A DNA stretch of 32,622 bases from Cycloclasticus sp. symbiont of Poecilosclerida sp. M (GTDB taxonomy: Bacteria > Pseudomonadota > Gammaproteobacteria > Methylococcales > Cycloclasticaceae), in contig LWTN01000225.1 of assembly GCA_002101225.1 (NCBI GenBank), positions 1-32,622 of the forward strand, read 5' to 3'. Of the stretch, positions 20,601 to 27,733 are shown in pieces (position 1 is the stretch's first letter; each line of letters begins with the position of its first letter). Both the position numbers and the translations under genes were made by a program. The notes under the pieces are model-generated. The model worked only from the letters and a program-made list of their open reading frames with translations, was not told the DNA's origin and searched no databases.

Positions 20601-20667
20601 TAACTCAGCAGAAAAAATTGAGCAGGCTGCACAAGATTGTGAGAGCACCCTTTATGAGACTGAGTAG
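14622..20667 (+). CDS. Death domain - caspase/paracaspase-like protease - death domain protein
   Basis: Exons 14622-15012, 17474-18160, 19134-19175, 19835-19858, 20264-20496 and 20548-20667 give 498 aa. The internal junctions are phase 1 except the last, which is phase 0. Residues about 1-115 form a death domain (CTKWRSLPAYLEM, FLNEWQEQKGDEATYKSL). Residues about 148-358 form a C14 protease with His227 in FSGHGG and Cys271 in FIDACRG, then the small-subunit motif NFLIAYSARYGYVSYE. Residues about 382-498 form a second death domain (VRWYTLGQNVRIPNATLEGY, PPTWEGLVKWL). Asp269 precedes Ala-Cys where caspases have Gln, and Glu305 replaces the Arg of the SWR motif. The p20-p10 linker is short and lacks Asp, so activation by cleavage is unlikely. 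Death domains normally recruit such proteases to signalling scaffolds. An optional exon at 18972-19072 changes the C-terminus. Main uncertainty: whether all exons belong to one transcript. Confidence 0.75.
15262..15358. mobile_element. Foldback element (GTTGCTTxxxTGACACAAAAATTTGC arms)
   Basis: The left arm GTTGCTTAATTGACACAAAA and its inverted partner TTTTTGTGTCAAGCAAC bracket about 97 bp, with only a small indel between arms. It is non-coding, in intron 1 of the protease gene, and is probably a MITE relic. Confidence 0.55.
15402..15478. mobile_element. Mini inverted-repeat element with ATTGGGG[TC]GAGC ends
   Basis: ATTGGGGTGAGC at the left and GCTCGCCCCAAT at the right are near-perfect inverted ends of a 77-bp non-coding element. 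The same terminal sequence bounds a larger element at 16584-17240 and appears alone near 19747 and near 92. Confidence 0.6.
15607..16211 (+). pseudogene. Degenerate STPR-like ORF: tandem 23-residue Arg/Gln/Ala repeats
   Basis: From the ATG pair at 15607/15610 the frame reads MDERSHAVRERRRRANSEYY and reaches a stop at 15724. Repeats resume in the same frame to about 15813, then shift by one base into the frame that stays open to the TGA at 16209. From about 15825 the DNA repeats every 69 bp, encoding units such as ARQARLQQRRQGD + TARRAAETEE, exactly 23 residues. A 23-residue repeat of this composition matches the STPR (score-and-three-residue peptide repeat) DNA-binding module first known from silkworm FMBP-1. 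Here it sits inside intron 1 of the protease gene, with a stop and a frameshift, so I call it a decayed insertion rather than an exon. Origin from a mobile element is inference. Confidence 0.6.
16255..16390 (+). other. CpG-rich island-like patch in the intron
   Basis: A compact GC- and CpG-rich stretch (around GCTCATCGCGCGCGCGATAT, CGCCTAGTCGCGCGAG) stands out from the AT-rich surroundings and ends at 'gctgcaagtaag', which could act as a donor. It contains another GCTCGCCCC motif. It could be an alternative first exon or promoter of the protease gene, or the internal part of an element. No recognisable protein. Confidence 0.3.
16584..17240. mobile_element. Putative non-autonomous DNA element with ATTG(T)GGGGCGAGC...GAGCAAG termini
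   Basis: The left end ATTGTGGGGCGAGCCTGAGC followed by AAG and the right end GGCTTGCTCATGCTCGCCCC followed by AAT are inverted over about 25 bp. The interior (about 657 bp in total) has no ORF. It contains a near-perfect palindrome at about 16758-16795 (GTCATCAGATCCTGATCTGATGAC) and an ACAT microsatellite. The segment 'agcaaagccctcaagtcatc' recurs near 19600-19650 beside another GCTCGCCCC end, pointing to a second, degraded copy. Confidence 0.5.
17009..17093 (+). repeat. ACAT microsatellite
   Basis: CATA tetranucleotides are interrupted by regular ACATAA variants, inside the element described at 16584-17240. Confidence 0.9.
18972..19072 (+). CDS. Optional linker exon made of a 10-bp tandem repeat
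   Basis: A good acceptor (TATTGTAG) and donor (GTAAGT at 19073) bracket 101 bases, 60 of which are six near-identical decanucleotides (CGCAAGCAAG). Joined in phase 1 to the protease exon it adds PDSSASASKRKQAQA-type residues and ends in TAA directly before the donor, so inclusion removes the second death domain. The neighbouring exons are multiples of three and join if this one is skipped. With one more unit or two fewer (7 or 4) it would also be a multiple of three and read ...SDQGPRRI into the next exon. The exon is inferred from splice signals; inclusion in mRNA is unproven. Confidence 0.45.
19258..19397. mobile_element. Foldback element, AAAATAAAAAGGCCATG arms
   Basis: The left arm around ATTTCTCCGAAATAAAAAGG and CCATGTATAGGGT is inverted against ACCCTACATGG and CCTTTTTATTTTGGCGAAAT. 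Arms are about 40 bases with few mismatches around a roughly 55-base loop. It is non-coding, in an intron of the protease gene, and consistent with a MITE. Confidence 0.6.
19919..20245 (+). repeat. Intronic minisatellite of CATAACTCCC-CCTAGCC-GCCTTGT units
   Basis: Units of roughly 19-50 bases built from 'cttgtcataactccc', 'ccagccctagcc' and 'gccttgt/accttat' are arranged in higher-order patterns and end about 18 bases before the acceptor of the second death-domain exon. No coding role is visible. Confidence 0.85.
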
Positions 20668-22300
20668 GATTTAGTATGTATGCATGCTTGAGCATGTTGA
20701 CTAGCAATTTGTTCATGAAGTGCAATATGCTATGTTAATAGCTATGTTGTTTTATACTTTTGGTGTTTGAATCCATTATCAGGGCAATGAGTCAGATTGT
20801 GGTCAGTATCAGAGTATACAAGAGTACCCTCTATAATAGGGATGGCCTTAACTACACCGATATTTCTTGCTGTCAATTTGGTGGCTGGCGTGACCTTTTA
20901 AATGTCAACATGTAGCTAGTTAGTTTCTACTGTTTCAGAGTTTGCAGATTCTGACATGGTGTTGATAACTCCATAGTGTTGGCTCCATAATCATGCACAT
21001 TCCCCTGCATGTAACCAACTTGCAAGGCCTTGCAAGTCCAAACTTGCACTAATCTTGCAAGAAGTGCACGTAGAATGTCCCTTTTCTTGCTCATTTTCTT
21101 GCACTTTTTTTGGTGTTTTTCACTTGGTGCAAGGAATATGTCCCTTTTCTCAAGTGCTCTTGCATGAAATGTGCAAGAATCTTGCATATCTTGCAAGATT
21201 GTTCTACCTGCATATGCAGCCACCCTTGATCTGAGAACCTGGGTATATACTTTAACAACAAAGAGAGTATCCACATTTCTATATACGGTGGCTGAGAAGG
21301 GCCATCCATTTCTAATCTCGTCATTTCCTCTTAAGTTATTTCTAATTAGTTAGTGATATCCTTTTCTATTTTGTCCATTACAGAAACAGTCTATTGCTCT
21401 TTGAGTGACCTTTTCAATAGGCCAATTTAATACTGACCTTCAACCCTAGAGGCTATTATAGTTACCTCCTTGGACTATCCCTACAGCTTGATAACATTTC
21501 TAATGAGACCACCCCCTTAATCAACCGATGAGGCTAGTGAAACATTTCTAACCAGACCACCCCTTAATCAACCTCTCTACAGTGATGAGGCTAGCTAATC
21601 AGACCACCCCTTAATCAACCTCTCTATAGTGCTAGTGGTGAGGCTAGCAAAACATTTCTAGACCATCCTTAATCAACCTCTCTATAGTGCTAGTAATAGT
21701 GATGATGAGGCTAGTGAAACATTTCTAATCATGCATGATCAGACCACCCTCTATAGTGAAATCTTTCTAATCAGACCACCGGTATCCAACTAATAGTGAG
21801 GCTATAACTAACCTAATCAGAAAACGCACTCGACCTGCACTCTATAGTCTGATGCAAGCACAGAAGATGCACTCGACCTGCACTAATCCAAAGCGAGTCC
21901 ACAAGGTGCATGCCCATTCAGTATGTGCACATACCCAAAACCAGTCCTTCTAAGTTGCGTATAATCAAATGTGGCTCATAAGCTGTGCTGGCATTCAAGG
22001 GCTATAAAAGGGGGGTATCTGCTAGCTTCATTACTTTTTAATTCCTATGGCAAATTAATGACCCTTTACCTACAATTTACTATCGGGATTCTCGAGAAAC
22101 GATGGTCTCTAGGGAGGAAAGTGTGTATTTTTTGCGTACATACCTAGGTACGTGTGTAAATAAAAAATAGTCAATTACCAAAAAATTATTTGAAATACGT
22201 AAAAAGGCTACCTAGCTACATGTACATCATTGCCTTCAGCTAACACAGGCTATAGCCTACAATGAGTTTAAAACAATTAATCTGCACCTCCATTGATGAG
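20668..22300 (+). other. Intergenic region between the protease gene and the secreted-protein cluster
   Basis: No exon is supported. Bases about 21018-21200 are crowded with CTTGCA/TGCAAG on both strands (at least a dozen), so the segment can fold extensively. Bases about 21490-21790 are an irregular tandem repeat of 'aatcagaccaccccttaatcaacctctctatagtg...gatgaggctag...gaaacatttct'. The remainder is AT-rich filler and the 3' flank of the minus-strand gene that begins at 22301. Confidence 0.5.
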
Positions 22301-23212
22301 TCATACTGAGCAGTTAGCCACCGATTGCAAACTGAGGAGCAGGTGTGTGGAATCAAAGGACAGGCCTAATGAACTGTCATATGAATCCAGCCACTTATCG
22401 AAAACGCTGTCTTTGGTTAGTTCAATGTAACCTGATGTAGCAGGGTCATAGTAAGACGTTGTAATATCTGCAATCTTCCAACCATCACAGCTTCCAGCAT
22501 CCAAACTTACTTGTTTGATGTCACAGAGCTTAATACACCTCGCTGTACAAACTTCTTTCACGAATGGCTTGTTACGGTCCGTATCTTCCCCACCTATTTC
22601 AACCTTTTCTTCTCCATCAGTTAAACGGAAGACAATGTAGTGGTGCCTTGAAGAAGAGAAACCAGAATCTGTTGTATCTCCCGTGGTGCCTGAAATTTGA
22701 AAGTCTGAAAAGCATATATCCAATAAATTTAGAGGAAGGTGCCTTGCGTTGTACCACCTTTGGTCTAAGTTGCTGCGATCTCCATCAAGCCACTTATTGA
22801 AAACAACGTCACTTGTTAATGGAACGTAGTCATTCTGGTCTTGATACTTGGCCTGCGTTATAACTTGCGCTATGAACCATCCATCATCTCCACCTGATTC
22901 CAGATGCACTTGAGAAATCTCAGATCTAGGAGTGCATTCAAGATCGAATTCATTCGTGTATTCCTGATTGAGCCCCACTGGGCCCACTATGTCTCTCCTC
23001 ACTTCATCTCCATTATATAGTGTGAGTACAATATGATGTACCCGATTCGAGCGAAGGTTAGCATTCTCTCTGTCTCCTGTATTGATCGAAACTCTCATTG
23101 TCTCAATGCATGCTGTCGACTCAGAGGCGTAGGCAAAGTCAGCTGCACCTCCAAACAGACAGAGCACAACAAAAGCAATTGCTGGTGTGAATTGTAGCTG
23201 CTTCGAATTCAT
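22301..23212 (-). CDS. Secreted tandem PLAT/LH2-like protein, paralog 1
   Basis: This intronless ORF encodes about 303 aa from the ATG at 23212; an in-frame ATG eight codons upstream (23236) lacks support from the paralogs. The N-terminus is a signal peptide (MNSKQLQFTPAIAFVVLCLF, cleavage expected after ...FAYAS). Two homologous modules of about 130 aa follow. Each has an I-x-TG opening, an HHIVL/HHYIVF strand, a DGW[FK]IA strand and a closing D-VF[ND]KWLD block. The strand pattern and the GW and WL motifs resemble PLAT/LH2 beta-sandwich domains, which bind lipids or proteins; this is pattern recognition only. Paired Cys residues at module borders fit an extracellular protein. Two closely similar genes follow on the same strand at 23731-24600 and 26631-27677. 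Confidence 0.8.
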   Translation of the reverse strand: MNSKQLQFTPAIAFVVLCLFGGAADFAYASESTACIETMRVSINTGDRENANLRSNRVHHIVLTLYNGDEVRRDIVGPVGLNQEYTNEFDLECTPRSEISQVHLESGGDDGWFIAQVITQAKYQDQNDYVPLTSDVVFNKWLDGDRSNLDQRWYNARHLPLNLLDICFSDFQISGTTGDTTDSGFSSSRHHYIVFRLTDGEEKVEIGGEDTDRNKPFVKEVCTARCIKLCDIKQVSLDAGSCDGWKIADITTSYYDPATSGYIELTKDSVFDKWLDSYDSSLGLSFDSTHLLLSLQSVANCSV

Positions 23213-23236
23213 GATATCGAGTTGATGTGAGAACAA

Positions 23237-23730
23237 GCTTCACAAATTGACGGTGAGCTCATTGAACATAGAATTTCCCGCCAAACAAGCTTCAGCCCTT
23301 GCTTGGTATACCTACCTAGCTATGTGAATGTTTTCATTTTTTCATTGCAATAATTTCCTGGAATTCAGCAAATGCTGTGAAGTATAAGGATTCTGAAGGT
23401 GAACGAGGAAAGAGACACTACAAGATAAGCTAGTGCATCTATTACCATTTATGCATCTTTTATGTCATATCAAATTCTAGTTAGAGTGCATCTCCACCCA
23501 CTGACTTCTACCCATCAAGGAACACATTTTTATAATACCAGAAGTTGAGGGAGCACACTCCAACAATAGCAGCGTACAGCGCAGGATGGCAGACTAGTCA
23601 GAATATTAGTCAGGCATTTGCCCCCCCACCCAAATCTGAACCATGACTCCACTTTATCATCAACTACATACAACAATAGTATGATGTAAAATGCCTCCAC
23701 TATTGGCACTGTTATCTTGAGGCCACACTG
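23237..23730 (-). promoter_or_regulatory. Spacer between paralogs 1 and 2
   Basis: This holds the promoter side of paralog 1 and the 3' flank of paralog 2. No ORF is supported. A 'gagtgcatctccacccactgacttctacccatcaag' motif near 23486-23520 is related (reverse complement) to the 23-bp minisatellite at 25880-26185 and to motifs near 28370 and 29225. Confidence 0.4.
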
Positions 23731-24600
23731 TTAGTTTGCCACCAAACTCAGGAGCAAGTGTGTCGTATCATAGTCCAAGTCATTTCTATTGGAGTCCAAA
23801 TACCTATCGAAAGCACTGTCATTGGTCAGTTCAACGTAACTTGATGAAGCAGAGTCGTAGTAAGAGGTTGCAATATCTGCAATCTCCCAACCGTCACTAC
23901 TTTGGGCATCCAAACTTACTCGTTTGATGTCAGTAAGTTTAATACACCTCTCTGTAGGGGTTGCTTTTGTGAATGGCGTGTTACGGTTCAAATCTTCTCC
24001 ATTAATTTCGACCCTTTCTTCTCCGTCAATTAGATGGAAGACAATGAAGTGGTGACGTGCAGAGGTAAATCCAGAATCAGATGAGTCTCCCGTGGTGCCT
24101 GTAATTTGAAAGTCTGAGAAGCACCTATCCGATAAATTTAGAGGAAGACGCCTGGCATTGTACCACACTTGATCATAGTTGTCGCGGTCTCCATCAAGCC
24201 ACTTATTGAAAACAGTGTCAGTTGTCAGTGGAGTATAGTCAATCTGGTCTCTATGTTTGGCCTGTGTTATAACTTGCGCCATGAACCAGCCATCATCTCC
24301 ACCTGATTCCAGATGCACTTGAAAAATTTCAGATTTAGGAGTGCATTCAAGATCGAATTCATTCGTGTATTGTTGATTCTGTGACACTGGGCCCTCCATG
24401 TCTCTCCTCACTTCAGTTCCATTATATAGTGTCAACACAATATGATGTGTCCCATTAAAACCGGCTTCAATTTTGTCCAAAGTATCAATCAAAACTCTCA
24501 TTGTCTCAATGCATGCTGTCGACTCAGAGGCATAGGCAAAGTCAGCTGCACCTCCAAACAGACAGAGCACAACAAAAGCAATTGCTGGTAGCTGCTTCAT
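23731..24600 (-). CDS. Secreted tandem PLAT/LH2-like protein, paralog 2
   Basis: This is an intronless ORF of 289 aa starting at 24600 with MKQLPAIAFVVLCLFGGAAD, a signal peptide nearly identical to that of paralog 1. The two modules align throughout with paralog 1 (ACIETMRV, HHIVLTLYNGTEVRRD, GGDDGWFMAQVITQAK, VFNKWLDGD; then CFSDFQITGTTGDSSDSGF, DGWEIADIATSYYD, DSAFDRYLDSN). The C-terminus is shorter (ends HLLLSLVAN) and lacks the NCSV tail. High similarity, tandem placement and the same strand indicate recent duplication. Molecular function is unknown; an extracellular lipid- or protein-binding role is inferred from the domain guess. Confidence 0.8.
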   Translation of the reverse strand: MKQLPAIAFVVLCLFGGAADFAYASESTACIETMRVLIDTLDKIEAGFNGTHHIVLTLYNGTEVRRDMEGPVSQNQQYTNEFDLECTPKSEIFQVHLESGGDDGWFMAQVITQAKHRDQIDYTPLTTDTVFNKWLDGDRDNYDQVWYNARRLPLNLSDRCFSDFQITGTTGDSSDSGFTSARHHFIVFHLIDGEERVEINGEDLNRNTPFTKATPTERCIKLTDIKRVSLDAQSSDGWEIADIATSYYDSASSSYVELTNDSAFDRYLDSNRNDLDYDTTHLLLSLVAN

Positions 24601-24778
24601 ATTGAGAACAAGCTTTTCCTGTCAGCTCTTTTCTGCCCAGTGTTGTTATTGAGGCAGCATTCCCAGCAACAAATGCAACCCTTGGTATGTTTGCAATCCT
24701 TTTCTAGTTTCACCAGCCTATATAATATAGGTGCAATTTATAGCCTTGCTCTTTTTTTTGTGCACAGGAAACTTGATG

Positions 24779-24977
24779 CTTACACTCTTGACCACACCCA
24801 TGGTTGCTATATACAGGCTTGGTACCTGCTATTAAGCTCTCTTGGTACACTTTCAGTGCCAGCACATCTTAGAATGCATACACCCTTGACCACACCCATG
24901 GTTGCTATAATTATACAGGCTTGGTACCTGCTATTAAGCTCTCTTGGTACACTTTCAGTGCCAGCACATCTTAGAAT
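24779..24977 (+). repeat. Two-copy direct repeat of about 98 bp
   Basis: 'cttgaccacacccatggttg' through 'aggcttggtacctgctatta' and 'ccagcacatcttagaat' occurs twice back to back, with only a few base differences and a short indel (ctatata against ctataattata). This indicates a recent tandem duplication. Confidence 0.85.
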
Positions 24978-25094
24978 CCCCCCCCAATTTTTAGGAGAAA
25001 TTCAGTATTAGAAAATGTGGCAGTAATGACGTATATCTATTACAACCAAAGCACAGTATTTTTTCAGTATACGTAGTTTCAACAGCAAGTGATC

Positions 25095-25205
25095 TAGAGT
25101 GTACATTTTAACCTGTGCAAGCAGGTCACCTCTAGCTAGCTCTATATAACAGCCACTTTTGGTAGTCCCAAGGGTGACCACTATAGACAGCCGGTTCCAC
25201 TGTAG
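25095..25205. repeat. Interspersed repeat, copy 2 (inverted relative to 9376)
   Basis: The segments 'agtgtacattttaacctgtg', 'gcaggtcacctct', 'aacagccacttttggtagtc' and 'ccaagggtgacc' are the reverse complement of the repeat at 9376-9542. It is followed by 'ggttccactgta', as in that copy. Confidence 0.55.
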
Positions 25206-25879
25206 GTATAGTTATTTTATCTACCCAGTGTCATCATTATACTGCATTCCTTTTCATGTTCTTCATCACAATAATAGCTATTAGTGTCTGTTTCCTCATT
25301 CTATTAAATGATGTAGATCAAGTTTCGCAGCCACTTCATAGAAAACGGACCTATATACGGATGTTATGAAGCTGCATAGCTCGCACATGCATGATTATAC
25401 TGTAACATACACATTCCTTTCTATGTTCTTCATCACATGCACAATAATTAGTGCCTGTTTCCTTGTCTACACTAGGTGATGCAATCATCATGTTTCCGTC
25501 TTGTTGAATTCCAACTAGCTAACAGTCACATAGCTTATATAGCTAGCTCTACCTGTTGTGAGGAAAAATTGAGATTATGTGGCGCCAGCTTCATAATAAA
25601 GTCTGTAGCTATAGCTATATATAGCTATGTACATCCCTTTTTCTATGCCTTCTCACATAATTATTTGTTATTACTAAAGTGTCTGCGAAACTTGATTTAT
25701 GGCTGAGAGAGTAATTAGCTATGTTCGAATCCCATAATATCATACATATAGCTATGCAGGAAAAAGCTATAGAGCTAGCTAGCTATAGACAAGCAGCCAT
25801 TATCCTTGCTCTGTGCAAGTCTTTACACAAGATTAGTGGTCCATTTTATTATCGATAGAGATGCACTCCAACTATAATA

Positions 25880-26185
25880 GGTAGAGATGTAGAAGTCAAT
25901 GGGTAGAGATGTATAAAGTCAATGGGTAGAGATGTATAAAGTCAATGGATAGAGATGTATAAAGTCAATGGGTAGAGATGTATAAAGTCAATGGATAGAG
26001 ATGTATAAAGTCAATGGGTAGAGATGTATAAAGTCAATGGGTAGAGATGTATAAAGTCAATGGGTAGAGATGTATAAAGTCAATGGGTAGAGATGTATAA
26101 AGTCAATGGGTAGAGATGTATAAAGTCAATGGATAGAGATGTATAAAGTCAATGGGTAGAGATGTATAAAGTCAATGGATAGATG
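25880..26185 (+). repeat. 23-bp minisatellite (GGGTAGAGATGTATAAAGTCAAT)
   Basis: About 13 tandem units of a 23-base repeat vary at one main position (gggtag against ggatag). The array is flanked on both sides by 'atgcactccaactataa', so it expanded inside a larger unit. There are no unique spacers, so it is not a CRISPR. Confidence 0.95.
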
Positions 26186-26292
26186 CACTCCAACTATAAG
26201 TCGTTTGGTAAAGTGTAGCTAATGTAGGCAATATCAAGTTGGACGGGCCCACATACATACCTCTGTATTTAGCTATCATAGCTATATTATGC

Positions 26293-26388
26293 TAGCCTCG
26301 TCCCCAGGCCTCCCTCTCCCTCTCGATCTCCCCTAATATAATGCGGGGGGGGGGGGGAGGGGGAGAGGGAGGCCTGGGGACGAGGCTA
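26293..26388. mobile_element. Near-perfect hairpin MITE with a G-run loop, TAGCCTCGTCC family
   Basis: TAGCCTCGTCCCCAGGCCTC CCTCTCCC is matched by GGGAGAGG GAGGCCTGGGGACGAGGCTA at the other end, a stem of about 28 bp with no mismatch visible. The interior contains CCCCTAATATAATGCG followed by a long G tract. This is the best-preserved family member in the window; 31371-31454 shares the same internal sequence. Confidence 0.75.
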
Positions 26389-26630
26389 GCTATATGCATC
26401 TTTAGGCCTGTAGGATCTAGGATGATGTACAAGAATTTATCATTCAGCTACGCATAAAAACATTATTCTAATGAGGTCAACTACAGTAATCTCTCTCTAT
26501 ACACTGAGGTCAGCTACAATCTCTCTACACCTCCACTAATGAGGTCAGCTACAATCTCTCTACACCTCCACTAATGAGGTCAACTATACAGTTTCACTAA
26601 TGAGCAGTTTGTCTCCACTGAGGTTGACTA

Positions 26631-27677
26631 TTAGACTCCAGGATCTGGCCACCAAAAACTCAGGAGCACGTGTGTGGCATCATAGGACAAGTTGGGTTGA
26701 TTGGTATCCACCCACTTATCAAAAACACTGTCTTTGGTCAGTACAACGTAACTTGATGAAGCAGAGTCAAAGTAAGATGTTGTAATATCTGCGATCTTCC
26801 AACCGTCACTGTTTCCGGCATCCAAACTTACTTGTTTGATGTCACAAAATTGAATGCACCTCTCTGTAGGAATGTCTATTGTGAATGGCTCATTACGCTT
26901 TGCAGAATCTCCATTTATTTCGACCTTTTCTTCTCCATCAGTTAAATGGAAGACAATGTAGTGCTTTCCAGTGAATCCAGACTTAGATGCGTCTGCTGTG
27001 GTGCCTGAAATTTGAAAGTCTGAAGAGCATGATTCAACTAATAAATTTAGAGGAAGATGTTTAGGATCATAATGCTTCCTGGTTTGATCCCCATCAAGCC
27101 ACTTATTGAAAACAATGTCACTTGTTAATGGAGCATAGTCACTCTGGTTTTGATATTTGGCCTGCGTTATAATTTGCGCTATGAACCAGCCGTCACTAGT
27201 ACCTGCTTCTAGGTACACTTGAGAAATTTCAGACCTACTAATGCATTGAAGATCATCAAAGTCCTTCGCATATGGCTTGTTTTTTCGCACTGTGTGTTCC
27301 AGGTCTCTCCTCACCTCATCTCCATTAGTTAAACTGAGCACGATATGATGAGTCCCTCTAGAAAAGCCAGCATTTTTTACGTTTCCCGTGTCGATTAAAA
27401 CTCTCAATGCTTCAATGCATGGTGTTAACAAAGAGGCATGGGCTGAGTCATCTTCATCATCGTCTGAGTCTTCCTCCTCTTCACCATCATCAGTAGCCGA
27501 GTCTTCATCGTCCTGTTGCAGAACAGCATCAAGGTATTTCTCCAGAAGCACCTGGATCCTGTCCAGTCCTTCATCAGCAATGGCTGCATTGCTGGCCTTA
27601 ACTGTGTGTGGAAGTGCAGCTGCACCTCCAAAGAGACAGAGCGCAATTATTGCTGGTGCGAATTGTAGCTGCTTCAT
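26631..27677 (-). CDS. Secreted tandem PLAT/LH2-like protein, paralog 3 with an acidic N-terminal segment
   Basis: This is an intronless ORF of about 348 aa. I place the start at 27677 (MKQLQFAPAIIALCLFGGAA) because it matches the paralog signal peptides; the frame stays open 47 codons further upstream but without similarity. After the signal peptide there is a segment not found in the other two: a predicted helix (LDRIQVLLEKYLDAVLQQ) followed by a run of Asp/Glu/Ser residues (about 48-75). The two standard modules follow (CIEALRVLIDTGN, HHIVLSLTNGDEVRRD, SDGWFIAQIITQAKYQ, VFNKWLDGD; CSSDFQISGTTADASKSGF, DGWKIADITTSYFD, DSVFDKWVD). The acidic insert could be a propeptide or a Ca2+-binding stretch; this is inference. 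The C-terminus (SFWWPDPGV) also differs. Confidence 0.8.
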   Translation of the reverse strand: MKQLQFAPAIIALCLFGGAAALPHTVKASNAAIADEGLDRIQVLLEKYLDAVLQQDDEDSATDDGEEEEDSDDDEDDSAHASLLTPCIEALRVLIDTGNVKNAGFSRGTHHIVLSLTNGDEVRRDLEHTVRKNKPYAKDFDDLQCISRSEISQVYLEAGTSDGWFIAQIITQAKYQNQSDYAPLTSDIVFNKWLDGDQTRKHYDPKHLPLNLLVESCSSDFQISGTTADASKSGFTGKHYIVFHLTDGEEKVEINGDSAKRNEPFTIDIPTERCIQFCDIKQVSLDAGNSDGWKIADITTSYFDSASSSYVVLTKDSVFDKWVDTNQPNLSYDATHVLLSFWWPDPGV

Positions 27678-27724
27678 ATTGAGTTGATGTGGAAACGGAT
27701 GAGGGCAATTTTTCGCTGGCAGTT

Positions 27725-27733
27725 CTTTTATAC
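27725..27733 (-). promoter_or_regulatory. Possible TATA box of paralog 3
   Basis: On the minus strand GTATAAAAG lies 48-56 bases upstream of the start codon, which would leave a leader of about 20 bases. The region 'gttgatgtg...aac...tgcc[ag]' between it and the ATG is partly shared with the other paralogs, but neither of those shows an equally clear TATA box. Confidence 0.35.

Larger units (their letters stand above)
24601..26630. other. Repeat-rich spacer between paralogs 2 and 3
   Basis: No gene is supported. The spacer holds a two-copy direct repeat, an inverted copy of the 9376 repeat, a long 23-bp minisatellite and a hairpin element (each listed separately). It also has short 'ctctctacacctccactaatgaggtca' repeats at about 26470-26620. 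The rest is 'tagctatagctata' filler. Confidence 0.5.

Noticed and set aside
25880-26185. Regular 23-bp repeats that superficially resemble a CRISPR array
   Set aside because: Units are contiguous with no unique spacers and the genome is eukaryotic, so it is a minisatellite.
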